Source: an uncultured Pseudomonadales bacterium
Lineage (GTDB): Bacteria; Pseudomonadota; Gammaproteobacteria; Pseudomonadales; Azotimanducaceae
Direction of reading: 5' to 3'
NCBI GenBank assembly: GCA_958296165.1
Contig: OY282447.1
Coordinates: forward strand, 1,674,001 to 1,738,000
DNA length: 64,000 bases
The translations under genes and the position numbers were made by a program. This document shows positions 17,586 to 27,146 of the stretch, in pieces. Position 1 is the stretch's first letter. Every line of letters begins with the position of its first letter. The notes beneath the pieces were generated by a model, which worked only from the letters and a program-made list of their open reading frames with translations, was not told the DNA's origin and did no database searches.

Positions 17586-19941
17586 CGGCCGCCCCCGCGC
17601 GAAACGACGACCGATAGGCTGGCAGCGCGCCGGCGAGCAGCGCCGCGACGATGCCGAACGAGAGCGGCAGGCCGATGGCGCGCGCACTGGGCTGCAAGTC
17701 GATCGTCCAGCCGAACGCGTGCGGATTGACGAACGCGCACAGCACCCAAGCGATGAATAGCCCTAGCGGCAGCGCGGCGAGGGCGGCGATGAGGCCGAGA
17801 ACCGTGGTCTGCACCATTGCTTGGCGCCATATCTCCAGGCGCGAAAGGCCCACCGCAGACAACAACCGAAACTCGCGCTGGCGCCCGGCCTGCATCGCCG
17901 TCAAGGCCGCGTACAGCCCTATCGCCGCCACCGCTAGGGCGACTGCGGTAAGCGATTGGCTGACCACGAACGTGCGCTCGAAGACGGCCATCGCAAAACG
18001 CCGAATGGCAGCATGATCGCGTACCTGATCGGTGCCGTAGCGGTCGCCGAGCACGTTGGCTAGGCGGCCTGCATCCGCGCTGCTCGCCAGCACCGAAACA
18101 CGCCGCCACTCGATCACGGCGGCGAACGTGTCGGCGTGCGCCATCGGTACGATCAAACGTGTGCTGGCCGCGCCGAAATCGCGGAAGACATGGGCGATCT
18201 GGATGGTGGCGCTGGCGCCACCGGCGCTCACGACGACGCTGTCGCCGACCTGCAAATCCAGCAGCCGCGCACCCACTTCATTCAGCAAGCCGCGTTGCGT
18301 CAGCGCACTCCCGTATTCGTAGCGGGCGGCTTCGTCAGCGTCCAGTTCAGCCACCGTCACTTGGGCGCGACCTTGCACCAACCTTGCATCGAACTCGCCG
18401 TAGCGGCGTACCTCGCGCACGCCCGGCAAGCGCCGCATCCAGTCCAAGTCGAAGGGCGCTGGCGTGGCGTCTCGGGCGCTCAGATAGACGCCGGACCACA
18501 ACCGTTGCTCTAGCATCGCGGTGAAATCCCGGCGCAGGCTGTCGACCATCAGCCCCATGCCGACGGCTGCCGCCGCAGCCACGGACAGCGCCCCCAAAGC
18601 CAGTTTGACTTCGCCCGCTGCCATTGCCGCACCACGCCAGTTGGCGCGCGTGGAAGGACGTGCGGACAGTTTCGCGGCACAACTGCGCACCGCCGCGCCG
18701 AATGTCGGCACAACGGCGACGACCTGTATGAAACAGGCCGCCAGAAGGGCCGCGAATGCGGCCGACAGGCCGCCCGCCCAACCCAAGGCCGCAAGCACAA
18801 GCAACAGCGCCGGCAAGGAAGGGCGCCAGCGCCGCCTTCGATGCGGCGTGCGGAGGGCGAAGATCGGCCCGAGAGCCGCCACGACCACACCACAGAACAG
18901 AGCCTTGCCGACCACCCAAGCGTCCATTGGCGGCAGCCGAAGAGCGGCGTCCCCTGCTTGTGCAGCTTGCAGCAGGGCGTAGGCCACGGCCATGCCGACA
19001 GCCATGCCCAGTGCCGCACCAAGGCTGCCAACCGTGCAGCCTTCGGCCGCGGCCAGCACCTGCAAGCGCAGCGGCGATGCGCCTAGCGCCAGCAGCCTCT
19101 CGTGTTCCAAGCGCCGTCGGGCGGCATTGGCATAGCTCGCCTGCACGACCAGAAAGGCCGCCATCAACAGCGACAGCAGCGCCAGTACGCCAAGGTTGAA
19201 GATGCTGGCATCGGTGAAGCGGCTGAGCGGATTCCAGCGCCGCCGCGCCGTCACTTGGTATCCGTCAATGGCCGGATCCGCATATGCCGGCAGGGCCGCC
19301 TCGACGCCCGGCAGCAGCGCATCGAGAATCTCAAGCCACGCAGAGCGGACGCTGGCGACGCGAATCCACACCGCGTCCAGCTCGCCAGCGCGGCCCAGCA
19401 AGCGTTGCGCGGTGGGCAAGTCGGCCAGCAAGATGCCGTTGTCGGACGCTTCGATCACTCGCACGGGAAGCTCCGCGACTGTGCCCGTGGCCGCGATTGC
19501 GGCTGCGGTCTCGGCATTGGCGAACAGCACGTCGTCGGTGAGGAACTCGGCGTATTCGGCGCCCGCCGACGCCGCAGCGGCGCTGACGCCGCGCCCGGCC
19601 AGTGGATCGAAGCCAACCAGCCGAAGCGGTGCCCCGGCGACGCGCACATAGTCGTCGATCACCGGAATCACCGCCTGGACAGTGGGCAATTCACCGCTCC
19701 GCCAGCGCCGACGCAGCGCGAAGTAGTCCGTTTCGGCCAGGTTCGCGCGGGTCACGACATGCGTGTAGCCGCCTAAGCTCGCATCCGTTGCCGCTTCCAG
19801 GCTGGCCCGCAACGATGTGCCGACCAAGTGGACGGCGACCACGGCCATCACCGCCAGCGTCACTCCGACCAGCGACGCGACCGCCGCCACCGGATGCCGC
19901 CAAGCGAAGCGAACGTGGCTCTTGACGAGCAGGGCGCTCAC
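17575..19941 (-). CDS. FtsX/MacB-type ABC transporter permease (AttF/G-like)
   Basis: 788-residue inner-membrane protein. A TM helix near residues 20-45 (VASLVGVTLAVMAVVAVHLVG) is followed by a large periplasmic domain (about 50-245), a central set of TM segments (about 250-430), a second extracytoplasmic domain and C-terminal TMs (LTAVALAVAAIGLYAAL..., VLGLIAALAALPLGLFIAWVL). The repeated layout is that of FtsX-type permeases that move lipids or lipoproteins, or act as mechanotransmission exporters, rather than importers. Overlaps the ATPase gene by 4 bp. Confidence 0.88.
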   Translation of the reverse strand: MSALLVKSHVRFAWRHPVAAVASLVGVTLAVMAVVAVHLVGTSLRASLEAATDASLGGYTHVVTRANLAETDYFALRRRWRSGELPTVQAVIPVIDDYVRVAGAPLRLVGFDPLAGRGVSAAAASAGAEYAEFLTDDVLFANAETAAAIAATGTVAELPVRVIEASDNGILLADLPTAQRLLGRAGELDAVWIRVASVRSAWLEILDALLPGVEAALPAYADPAIDGYQVTARRRWNPLSRFTDASIFNLGVLALLSLLMAAFLVVQASYANAARRRLEHERLLALGASPLRLQVLAAAEGCTVGSLGAALGMAVGMAVAYALLQAAQAGDAALRLPPMDAWVVGKALFCGVVVAALGPIFALRTPHRRRRWRPSLPALLLVLAALGWAGGLSAAFAALLAACFIQVVAVVPTFGAAVRSCAAKLSARPSTRANWRGAAMAAGEVKLALGALSVAAAAAVGMGLMVDSLRRDFTAMLEQRLWSGVYLSARDATPAPFDLDWMRRLPGVREVRRYGEFDARLVQGRAQVTVAELDADEAARYEYGSALTQRGLLNEVGARLLDLQVGDSVVVSAGGASATIQIAHVFRDFGAASTRLIVPMAHADTFAAVIEWRRVSVLASSADAGRLANVLGDRYGTDQVRDHAAIRRFAMAVFERTFVVSQSLTAVALAVAAIGLYAALTAMQAGRQREFRLLSAVGLSRLEIWRQAMVQTTVLGLIAALAALPLGLFIAWVLCAFVNPHAFGWTIDLQPSARAIGLPLSFGIVAALLAGALPAYRSSFRAGAADAD

Positions 19942-20609
19942 GCCAGCTCGATCACCGTGTCCGCTCTTGCGGCGATGCGTTCGTTATGGGTGGCGATCAC
20001 CAAGGCGCTGCCGGCGTCGCGCACCGCGGCCCACAGCAAGTCGACGACCCGCCCGGCGTTGTCGCCGTCCAAGTTGCCGGTCGGTTCGTCCGCAAGCACC
20101 AAGGCTGGCGCGTGGGCAAGCGCTCGAGCAATCGCCACGCGCTGCTGCTCGCCGCCGGATAGCGTGTTCGGAAAGCGATCGCTGCAATGTGCGACGCCGA
20201 GTTCCGCCAGCCGCGCCAGGGCTTGCTCGCGCTTGCCGGCGGCGTTCAGAAGGCCGTTCAATTCCAGCGGCAGCGCGACGTTCTCCGCCACTGTGAGCGT
20301 CGGCACGAGATTGAAGAACTGAAAGATGAAGCCGATGCGCCGCCGCCGAAAACGCACCCGCTGCCGCTCTCCCGCGGCGGAGATGTTGAAACTGCCGCGA
20401 TCCGGGTCTCGAAAGTGGATGGAACCGGCATCGGGCACAAGAATGCCAGCCATCAGATTGAGCAGGGTGGACTTGCCGCAGCCGCTCGGCCCGCACAGCG
20501 CGACCGTTGCGCCGGCGGCGACCGCGCAGGTGACGTCTTGGAGCACCCAGCGCACAGCGGCGCCATCGTCGAATCGCTTGCCGACTTCTTGCACGCTGAG
20601 CAAGGTCAC
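19938..20609 (-). CDS. ABC transporter ATP-binding protein (LolD/MacB type)
   Basis: 223-residue nucleotide-binding subunit. Walker A is GPSGCGKSTLLNLM (about 39-52), the Q-loop region FIFQFFNLVPTLTV, the signature LSGGEQQRVAIARAL, Walker B ALVLADEPTGNLD and the H-loop ATHNE. The FQ..NL..LT pattern is typical of LolD/FtsE/MacB ATPases that energise FtsX-type permeases. Four-base overlap with the permease gene indicates translational coupling. Confidence 0.92.
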   Translation of the reverse strand: MTLLSVQEVGKRFDDGAAVRWVLQDVTCAVAAGATVALCGPSGCGKSTLLNLMAGILVPDAGSIHFRDPDRGSFNISAAGERQRVRFRRRRIGFIFQFFNLVPTLTVAENVALPLELNGLLNAAGKREQALARLAELGVAHCSDRFPNTLSGGEQQRVAIARALAHAPALVLADEPTGNLDGDNAGRVVDLLWAAVRDAGSALVIATHNERIAARADTVIELA

Positions 20610-20636
20610 GGCGGCCAGTCGATGCCAACGGGCGGG

Positions 20637-21476
20637 CTACGAATCGGCCGCCGCGCCTGCGCTGCTGTACTCGCGTGTACGCACGCGCTGCATGCCTTGC
20701 TCGTACAGAGCGTCGTCTACGTCCGGCAGATGCGTGCCAGCGGCCACGGCCGCCATCAACGCCTCGACGCTGGCGTAGCGAGCGGCGGTGCCCAGCGTGG
20801 TCAGGGTCGGGTGGATCATCTGCCAATGCCCCTGCTGGTAGTGGCCAAGCGCGGCTTCGGGCCGCACCCACACTCCGCCAACGGTTTCTTCGTGATGTCC
20901 CACGGCACGCTGGCCAGCCGGCATGGCAGCGGCGAAGAAGCGCGTATCGAAGCGGGCGGGGGCGGATTCAGGGGTGATCCAATGGCTGAAATACCGCACC
21001 CGATCCGTCGCTAGCTGCAAGCCCTCGCGGCGGGCCAGCTCCGGCAACGTCAGCCGGCCTTCGACGAGGGCGTCGCGATGGCCGTGAAAGCGCTTCTGCT
21101 CGGCCGCATTGCGGGGCTCGAACAGCGTGTCGCCGCGGTAAGCAAGCAATACGCCACATTCCTCGAAACACTCGCGGATGGCGGTCACCCAATAGCGCAG
21201 GCCGCCGGAATCCAAACCAAGAGCCGCAGAGGCGGCGGCATCGGAGAGGTCGCGGCAGAGATGGGACAGGCCGGCATCGACGCCATCCACCTTGCCGCCA
21301 GGAAAGACATGCAGATTGGGAAATACGCCGCGACCGGGCCGTTGCACCATGAAGACCTCGATGCCGGCGTCGTCGGCAGGCCGTACTACGAGAACCGTTG
21401 CCGCCTTGCGGATGGCCTTGGCGCACCCCGAACTAGCCACGCTGGTTTCGCCTGATGATTGCATGGCGTTCATCAT
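20637..21476 (-). CDS. NUDT19-like Nudix hydrolase
   Basis: 279 residues. The Nudix box is split: VFPGGKVD (about 60-67) is separated by about 40 residues from RECFEECGVLLA, the insertion typical of the NUDT19/RP2 group. Some members of that group hydrolyse CoA and acyl-CoA. It lies 27 bp upstream of the ABC ATPase gene on the same strand, so it is probably the first gene of the operon. The operon then has a Nudix gene at each end. Met1 or Met2 are equally possible starts. Confidence 0.82.
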   Translation of the reverse strand: MMNAMQSSGETSVASSGCAKAIRKAATVLVVRPADDAGIEVFMVQRPGRGVFPNLHVFPGGKVDGVDAGLSHLCRDLSDAAASAALGLDSGGLRYWVTAIRECFEECGVLLAYRGDTLFEPRNAAEQKRFHGHRDALVEGRLTLPELARREGLQLATDRVRYFSHWITPESAPARFDTRFFAAAMPAGQRAVGHHEETVGGVWVRPEAALGHYQQGHWQMIHPTLTTLGTAARYASVEALMAAVAAGTHLPDVDDALYEQGMQRVRTREYSSAGAAADS

Positions 21477-21609
21477 AGCAGCAGCGAGAAGGCGCCCATC
21501 GACCGCTCGACAACGACAACGGTCTGGAACTGTCCAACGCTACACGGATTGACTCCGCACTCCACGCGCCATAGTGTTGGCTCAGTTAAGTCATTGGGGC
21601 CGGGTCGCT

Positions 21610-21903
21610 ATGTCCAATAGTGCTTCAGAGCGTAGCTCGCCGACATTGGCGCCCACTTGGAAGCTGGCGGAGGCGAAAGCTAAGTTCAGCGAGATCGTGC
21701 GCTTGGCCGGCGAAGGGCTGCCTCAACAGGTCACGGTCAACGGGCGCAAAGCCGTTGTAGTCGTCGCGGTCGACGAGTTCAATCGGCTGCGGGCGCTAGG
21801 CCAGGCACGAACGCTGCATGAGCTCTTGTCGCACTCACCGCTGAATCGCCTGGAACTCGGCAGCATGTCTGTAGCGAGTCCGGTACGCGAGGTCGATCTT
21901 TGA
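21610..21903 (+). CDS. Phd/YefM-family antitoxin
   Basis: 97 residues with the Phd/YefM N-terminal DNA-binding fold: WKLAEAKAKFSEIVRLAGEG (about residues 19-38), then QVTVNGRKAVVVVAVDEFNRL. The C-terminus (LLSHSPLNRLEL) would wrap the toxin. The ATG at 21610 was preferred over the in-frame GTG at 21574. It overlaps the toxin gene by 4 bp. Type II antitoxins of this kind usually repress their own promoter. Confidence 0.85.
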   Translation: MSNSASERSSPTLAPTWKLAEAKAKFSEIVRLAGEGLPQQVTVNGRKAVVVVAVDEFNRLRALGQARTLHELLSHSPLNRLELGSMSVASPVREVDL

Positions 21904-22349
21904 AGGGTTGGCTCGTCGACACGAACGTCGTCTCCGAGCTACGCAAGACCAATCCCAATCCATCGGTGAAGGCTTGGTCAGACGGTCAGTATCAGCATAC
22001 GCTCTTCCTGAGTACCGTCACTCTCGCGGAGATCAGGTACGGGATCGAACGACAACAGGACGCCGCCCTTCGAGGTGAACTGGACCAATGGCTCGACCAA
22101 GACTTGCGGCCTTGGTTTGCTGGTCGCATTCTCGCCGTTGACGAGGAGGTGATTCTTGAGTGGCGCCGCATGGTGGAGTTGGGAAGGAAAACCGGCGTCG
22201 TCTTTAGTCAGCCGGACCTGTTTATTGCTGCAACCGCTCTAGTACATGGCTTGGCAGTTTGCAGCCGCGACGAGCGCGGCTTTCGAGGGACGGGCGTAAC
22301 GGTGCTGAATCCTTGGTCCACGCCGAGTCATCGGACATTGATGCCGTAA
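21900..22349 (+). CDS. PIN-domain ribonuclease toxin (VapC/FitB-like)
   Basis: 149 residues from a TTG that overlaps the antitoxin stop (TTGA). The acidic PIN-domain residues are in place: Asp in LVDTNVVSELRK, Glu in LAEIRYGIE, and Asp in SQPDLFIAATAL. It closely resembles FitB/VapC. PIN toxins cleave RNA when released from the antitoxin. The pair sits directly upstream of the dcw cluster. Confidence 0.87.
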   Translation: MKGWLVDTNVVSELRKTNPNPSVKAWSDGQYQHTLFLSTVTLAEIRYGIERQQDAALRGELDQWLDQDLRPWFAGRILAVDEEVILEWRRMVELGRKTGVVFSQPDLFIAATALVHGLAVCSRDERGFRGTGVTVLNPWSTPSHRTLMP

Positions 22350-22688
22350 ACCGTCCGATGAGTTAGAGCGTGCCTCGGCAAGGCGCTCCGATGAGCGAAA
22401 ACGGTGGACGCAATCACAGCATTGACAGCGCGATTGCGAGGCAGATAGTGTCGGGTTCCTACTTTTGGGATTGGTGGAAGTCTGGCAGCTCGCACAAGGA
22501 TTGTGGCTCAAGGTCAGGAAGACCGCATCTCCGCCGTTCCCCATCCTTTCGCACCTGCTGGCATCCATCAGCCGCCGGACTACCGGCGGTGGCATGGAGT
22601 TTCGGCTATTGGGGCTCTCCACAGTCGAATCGGGTGCGCGCAGCCCGGCGGCGATTGACCCCGGCCGACGCGATGACCGCGGAGGGAA
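22350..22688 (+). other. Intergenic region upstream of the dcw cluster
   Basis: No convincing gene: the open frames here have no recognisable domains. mraZ, normally the first gene of this cluster, is absent, and no obvious array of MraZ-type operator repeats was seen. The region holds one promoter candidate (22422-22449) and the strong ribosome binding site GGAGGG at 22681-22686. Confidence 0.5.
22422..22449 (+). promoter_or_regulatory. Candidate sigma-70 promoter for rsmH-ftsL-...
   Basis: A perfect -35 TTGACA (22422-22427) is followed by a 16-bp spacer and GATAGT (22444-22449, four of six matches to TATAAT). It lies about 240 bp upstream of rsmH. Confidence 0.35.
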
Positions 22689-23693
22689 ATGCGTATGCTG
22701 GCCGCAACGCGGGGCCGGTGGGCCATGGATGGAAAAGAGGCGGGCCATGTGCCCGTGCTGCTTGAGGAAGTCGCGAGGGCGCTTGTTGTAGATCGCCACG
22801 GCCACTATGTGGACGCGACCTTCGGGCGCGGCGGCCACGCTCGCCGTCTGCTTGCGCAGCTGTCTCCTCACGCCCGCTTGTTGGTCATCGATAGGGACGC
22901 CGACGCCATTGCGAGCGCGGCCGGGCTCGCCGGCGCCGACCGTCGCGTACGAGTGCGACGAGGTAGATTCGGCGACTTGAAGGAGCACCTCGCCCAATCC
23001 GAGCTGCATGCGCCTCGGGGCATCTTGTTCGACGTGGGAGTCTCTTCCGCACAACTAGACGATGCCGAGCGCGGCTTCAGCTTCTCTGCCGACGGCCCCT
23101 TGGACATGCGGATGGATCGGCGCGATGGCGTCAGCGCCGCTAGCTGGCTGAACAGAGCACCAGAGCGGGAGATCGCGGCGGTGATCGAACGCTACGGCGA
23201 AGATTTTCACGCTCGCCGGCTGGCGCGGGCCATCGTACGGGCCCGGCCCTTGTACACCACTCTAGAGCTTGCCGGCGCAGTCGCCCGCGCCGTGCCGGCA
23301 GCGCACGCCAATAAACACGCCGCCACACGTGTCTTCCAGGCAGTACGCATCCACGTGAACGATGAGTTGCGCGAATTGGAGCGCGGCCTTAAGGCTGCGT
23401 TCTCAGCACTGGCGCCAGGCGGTCGGCTGGCAACGCTCACGTTTCACGGCTTGGAGCATCGGCTGGTGCGCCGCCTCTTCCGGCACTGGGTGGAGGGGCC
23501 GTCGCTGCCGCCACGCCTGCCGGTGCGCGACCTGCCAGCGCCAGTGGCGCGGCGCATCGATGTTGTCGGCAAGGGCTTGCGGCCATCGGCCTCTGAGGTA
23601 GGCATCAATCCGCGCGCTCGCAGCGCCCTGCTGCAAGCGGTGGAGAAGATTGCCGAAGATGCGCCGGCAGCCGCAACGGAGGGGTCGCGGTGA
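22689..23693 (+). CDS. rsmH: 16S rRNA (cytosine(1402)-N(4))-methyltransferase
   Basis: Methylates C1402 in the ribosomal P site using S-adenosylmethionine. Visible motifs: HVPVLLEEV start, VDATFGRGGHARRLL (SAM binding, about 41-55), ILFDVGVSSAQLDDAERGFSF and FQAVRIHVNDEL. Three in-frame starts are possible: 22689 and 22695, both served by GGAGGG (spacing is better for 22695), and 22725, which gives the usual short N-terminus. First gene of the dcw cluster here because mraZ is absent. Overlaps ftsL by 4 bp. Confidence 0.93.
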   Translation: MRMLAATRGRWAMDGKEAGHVPVLLEEVARALVVDRHGHYVDATFGRGGHARRLLAQLSPHARLLVIDRDADAIASAAGLAGADRRVRVRRGRFGDLKEHLAQSELHAPRGILFDVGVSSAQLDDAERGFSFSADGPLDMRMDRRDGVSAASWLNRAPEREIAAVIERYGEDFHARRLARAIVRARPLYTTLELAGAVARAVPAAHANKHAATRVFQAVRIHVNDELRELERGLKAAFSALAPGGRLATLTFHGLEHRLVRRLFRHWVEGPSLPPRLPVRDLPAPVARRIDVVGKGLRPSASEVGINPRARSALLQAVEKIAEDAPAAATEGSR

Positions 23694-23968
23694 GGCGCTC
23701 GTCAATGGTCTTCTGGCTGTTGGTTGGGCTCGCCGCCTACTTTGCCGCGGCCGTCACCGGCCTGCAGACGGCGCGCCAAGCGGCCGAGTTGCGCGGCCTG
23801 TACCGGCAGTTGTCCCATAGCCAGCAGATCGAAGACCGCCACCTGCGCGAATACCGTCTGCTACTGCTCGAGAGGGCGACGCTGGCGGGCTATCAGCATG
23901 TAGAGCCGATCGCCCGCGCCGAACTGAACATGCGCTTTCCCGACAACATCGTACGAGTGCAACGATGA
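23690..23968 (+). CDS. ftsL: Cell division protein FtsL
   Basis: 92-residue bitopic membrane protein. It has a short basic N-terminus, one TM segment (about 6-25), and a periplasmic coiled-coil (about 26-70) with the leucine-rich pattern LRGLYRQLSHSQQIEDRHLREYRLLLLE, here quoted in pieces: LRGLYRQL, LREYRLLLLE. It ends with the typical IARAELNMRFP motif. GTG start inside the rsmH stop. Works with FtsB and FtsQ to recruit and activate FtsW-FtsI at the septum. Confidence 0.9.
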   Translation: MRRSSMVFWLLVGLAAYFAAAVTGLQTARQAAELRGLYRQLSHSQQIEDRHLREYRLLLLERATLAGYQHVEPIARAELNMRFPDNIVRVQR

Positions 23969-25722
23969 CGAAGAGGCGACGCCGACGGAGGCCGGAACCG
24001 CAGGATCGGCAACGAGCGCGGCCGGCGGCGCCTCTGGCGCTCCGCGCATGGCGCCATTACACCGTTCTGACGCTGTTCCTGCTTGCCGTCACGGGTTTGG
24101 CGGTACGCGCCGGCTACCTGGCCACGACCGAGCGCGACTTCCTCAAAGAACAAGGCGAGGCCCGGTCGGTGCGGGAGGTCAAGATTCCGGTCCACCGCGG
24201 CATGATCTTCGATCGCAACGGCGAGCCCTTGGCTGTGAGTGCGCCCATGAGCTATGTCTGGATAGACCCGCAATCCACGCGCCTCACGGATGCCGATCGG
24301 CGTCGCCTTGCCAACGCACTGGGCTTGACGCCGGAAATCTTGCAGGAACGCCTCGACCGTGGTGGGCAGCGCTTTGCCTACTTGTCGCGGCGGGTGCCGC
24401 CGGACGTCGTGCGGCGCGTGGACGCGCTGAACATCGACGGCGTGCGGCACGACCGCGCCTACCACCGTTTCTACCCTGCCGGGGAGACCTTGGCCCACGT
24501 CGTCGGGCGTACCGATATCGACGACGTGGGCCAGGAAGGAATCGAGCTGGCCTTGAACGACGCCCTCACCGGCCAGCCGGGCGCGAAGCGCGTGTTGCGC
24601 GACCGCACCGGGGAAGCGATCAAGATCCTCGACTTTCAGAGCGCCCCGCAACGCGGCCAGGATGTCTATCTGTCGCTGGATTTGCGCCTGCAGTTCCTCG
24701 CCTACCGAGAGCTCAAGGCGGCGGTGCAGATGCATGGCGCGGCGTCGGGTTCGTTGGTGATGCTGGACGCCGCCAGCGGGCGCGTGCTCGCGCTTGCCAA
24801 CCAGCCGTCCTTTAACCCCAACAACTGGCGCCAGCGGGGCGATCGAGGCGTACGCAACCGTGCGATCACCGATCTCTACGAGCCCGGTTCCACGGTCAAG
24901 CCGCTCACCGTTCTGGCGGCTTTGGAAGAGGGCCTGTACGCGCCGGAGACAGAAATCGACACTGCGCCTGGCTTTGTGCGCGTTGGCAGGAAGGTGGTGG
25001 AGGATCCGGTCAACCGGGGGCGCATCAGCGTGGCGCGAATCCTTGCCAAATCCAGCCAAGTAGGCATTACCAAGATGGCCCTTTCGATGCCCGAACACGC
25101 GGTATTCGACGCAATGCAACGCGCCGGCTTCGGCGACTACACCGGTTGCGAACTACCCGGCGAGGCCATCGGCACGCTCACCTCCGCGGATCTGGACAAG
25201 CCCATCGGCAGGGCAACGCTGGCCTACGGCTATGGACTCACCGTGTCGCCACTGCAACTGGCGCGTGCGTACTTGACGCTCGCCGGCCGGGGTGTAAAAC
25301 GGGATGTCAGCGTGCTGCGCGATACCTCCCTCGCCGGCAGTCAAGAGGTGTTCCCAAGCGGCGAGGTGGAGGCCGTGGCGACGATGATGCGCGGCGTGCT
25401 GGAAACAACCGGCACCGCGCCGAAAGGCAAGCCGGCCGGCTACACCGCCGCCGGTAAGACCGGCACGGTCCGCAAGATGTCCGAGGCCGGCTACGACGAC
25501 CAATCCCACGTCGCGCTCTTTGCCGGCTTCGCGCCCGCGCAGCAGCCGCGTATCGTCTTGGTGGTGGTCGTCAACGGCCCACGCGGCAAACTGTTTGGCG
25601 GCGGCGATGTGGCGGCGCCGGTATTCGCGCGGGTTGCGTCGCGCGCCCTGCGGGTGCTCGGTGTGCCGCCGAACGACAGCGGCGACGCGCCGCCTGCCGC
25701 GGGCACGGGACGCAGGGCATGA
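23965..25722 (+). CDS. ftsI: Peptidoglycan D,D-transpeptidase FtsI (PBP3)
   Basis: Septal transpeptidase, 585 residues: cytoplasmic basic tail, TM helix (about 32-50), pedestal domain starting near VHRGMIFDRNGEPLA, and a transpeptidase domain with nucleophile motif S309-T-V-K and K498-T-G-T. The second active-site motif reads S363-S-Q instead of the usual S-x-N; the codon is CAA at 25057-25059. The change could alter beta-lactam or substrate handling. ATGA overlap with ftsL and 4-bp overlap with murE. Confidence 0.95.
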   Translation: MTKRRRRRRPEPQDRQRARPAAPLALRAWRHYTVLTLFLLAVTGLAVRAGYLATTERDFLKEQGEARSVREVKIPVHRGMIFDRNGEPLAVSAPMSYVWIDPQSTRLTDADRRRLANALGLTPEILQERLDRGGQRFAYLSRRVPPDVVRRVDALNIDGVRHDRAYHRFYPAGETLAHVVGRTDIDDVGQEGIELALNDALTGQPGAKRVLRDRTGEAIKILDFQSAPQRGQDVYLSLDLRLQFLAYRELKAAVQMHGAASGSLVMLDAASGRVLALANQPSFNPNNWRQRGDRGVRNRAITDLYEPGSTVKPLTVLAALEEGLYAPETEIDTAPGFVRVGRKVVEDPVNRGRISVARILAKSSQVGITKMALSMPEHAVFDAMQRAGFGDYTGCELPGEAIGTLTSADLDKPIGRATLAYGYGLTVSPLQLARAYLTLAGRGVKRDVSVLRDTSLAGSQEVFPSGEVEAVATMMRGVLETTGTAPKGKPAGYTAAGKTGTVRKMSEAGYDDQSHVALFAGFAPAQQPRIVLVVVVNGPRGKLFGGGDVAAPVFARVASRALRVLGVPPNDSGDAPPAAGTGRRA

Positions 25723-27146
25723 GCGGCGCTGGTCGCAGCCTGCGTTGGCTGCTCGACGACGCGAGCGCGCCAGTCGTGGAGATCAGCGGCTTGGCTAGCG
25801 ATTCGCGCCGCGTTAGGCCTGGGGATGCGTTCATCGCCTATCGAGGCCGTGCCTTCGACGGCCACGATTTCGCTGCCGCGGCGGCGGCCGCCGGGGCCGT
25901 CACCGTCATCTCGGAGCGCCCCTTGGACTTGGCTGTGTCGAACGTCGTGGTCGCCGACGTTGCCGCTCGCTTAGGAGCGCTGGCGCGGCGATTCCACGAC
26001 CACCCGAGCGGCGAGCTGGCCGTGATCGGCGTTACCGGCACGAACGGCAAAACCACCGTGGCATACCAGATCGCCAGCGTCATGGACGACGGCGGCTACA
26101 TCGGCACGCTGGGCTGGGGACGGCCGCCAGCGCTGTGCCGGTCGGCGCTCACCACCGCGGACCCGCTGTCGTTGCAGGCGCAGTTGCGCACACTCAAGGA
26201 TCGCGGCGCCGGCGTGGTGGCCTTGGAGGCCAGTTCGCATGCCTTGGATCAGGGTCGCGTAGACGCCGTGGACTTCACGGCTGCCGTGTTCACCAACCTA
26301 AGCCGCGACCATCTGGACTATCACGGCACCATGCGCCGCTACGCCGCCGCCAAGCAACGTCTGTTCGAACGCGATCTGCGCACAGGCGTGGTGAACGTGG
26401 ACGATGAGTTGGGTCGCGCTATCGCCGCCAAGATGCCCTCCGGTGCAGAGTGCATCGCAGTAGGCCGCAAGTCGGCTGTGCGCTGGACGCGCGTTTCCTA
26501 CGCGAGCGGCGGACTCGAAGGTACGTGGATCACGCCGTGGGGGCGCGAGGCTTTCTCGCTGCCGGGATTCTTCGGCGAGTTCTCGATCTACAACGCCGCC
26601 TGCGCTCTGGGCGCCTGCTGCGCTAGTGGCATGCCGTTGGCCGACGTCGTGGCAGCCATGGCGCGGCTGTCTGGCGTGCCGGGCAGGATGCAGCTGGTGG
26701 CGCGCTCGCCTACAGTTGCCGTGGACTACGCTCACACGCCAGACGGCTTGCGCGCGGTGCTCAGCGCGGCGCGCGCCCATTTGCGCGGGAACGGCCGGGT
26801 CATCGTGGTGTTCGGCTGCGGCGGCGATCGCGACCGCGGCAAGCGGGCGCAGATGGCACAGGTCGCGCAGGCCGGTGCCGAACTTGTGGTCGCTACGTCT
26901 GACAACCCACGCAGCGAAGACCCGGAGCGCATTCTCGACGACGTTGCCGCGGGTTTTCGGACGCCGGCGGCAACCTTGCGGATCAGCGACCGACGCGAGG
27001 CCATTGCCGCCGCTTTGGAACGCGCCGCGGCCGACGACATAGTCGTGCTGGCCGGCAAGGGCCACGAGCAATACCAAGAGGCGGGCGGGCGCAAGACGCC
27101 CTTCAGCGATGCGGCGGTCGCGCGTGAAATGCTGCGAGGTGGCTGA
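25719..27146 (+). CDS. murE: UDP-MurNAc-L-Ala-D-Glu--2,6-diaminopimelate ligase
   Basis: Adds the third stem-peptide residue. 475 residues with the ATP site [10 protein letters not shown] (about 106-115), the central-domain run of conserved residues TTADPLSLQ and [11 protein letters not shown], and the specificity motif D395-N-P-R398, which marks a meso-diaminopimelate ligase rather than an L-lysine ligase. murF normally follows murE, but here the murE stop overlaps the mraY start (TGATG), so murF is missing without remnant. Confidence 0.95.
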   Translation: MSGAGRSLRWLLDDASAPVVEISGLASDSRRVRPGDAFIAYRGRAFDGHDFAAAAAAAGAVTVISERPLDLAVSNVVVADVAARLGALARRFHDHPSGELAVIGVTGTNGKTTVAYQIASVMDDGGYIGTLGWGRPPALCRSALTTADPLSLQAQLRTLKDRGAGVVALEASSHALDQGRVDAVDFTAAVFTNLSRDHLDYHGTMRRYAAAKQRLFERDLRTGVVNVDDELGRAIAAKMPSGAECIAVGRKSAVRWTRVSYASGGLEGTWITPWGREAFSLPGFFGEFSIYNAACALGACCASGMPLADVVAAMARLSGVPGRMQLVARSPTVAVDYAHTPDGLRAVLSAARAHLRGNGRVIVVFGCGGDRDRGKRAQMAQVAQAGAELVVATSDNPRSEDPERILDDVAAGFRTPAATLRISDRREAIAAALERAAADDIVVLAGKGHEQYQEAGGRKTPFSDAAVAREMLRGG

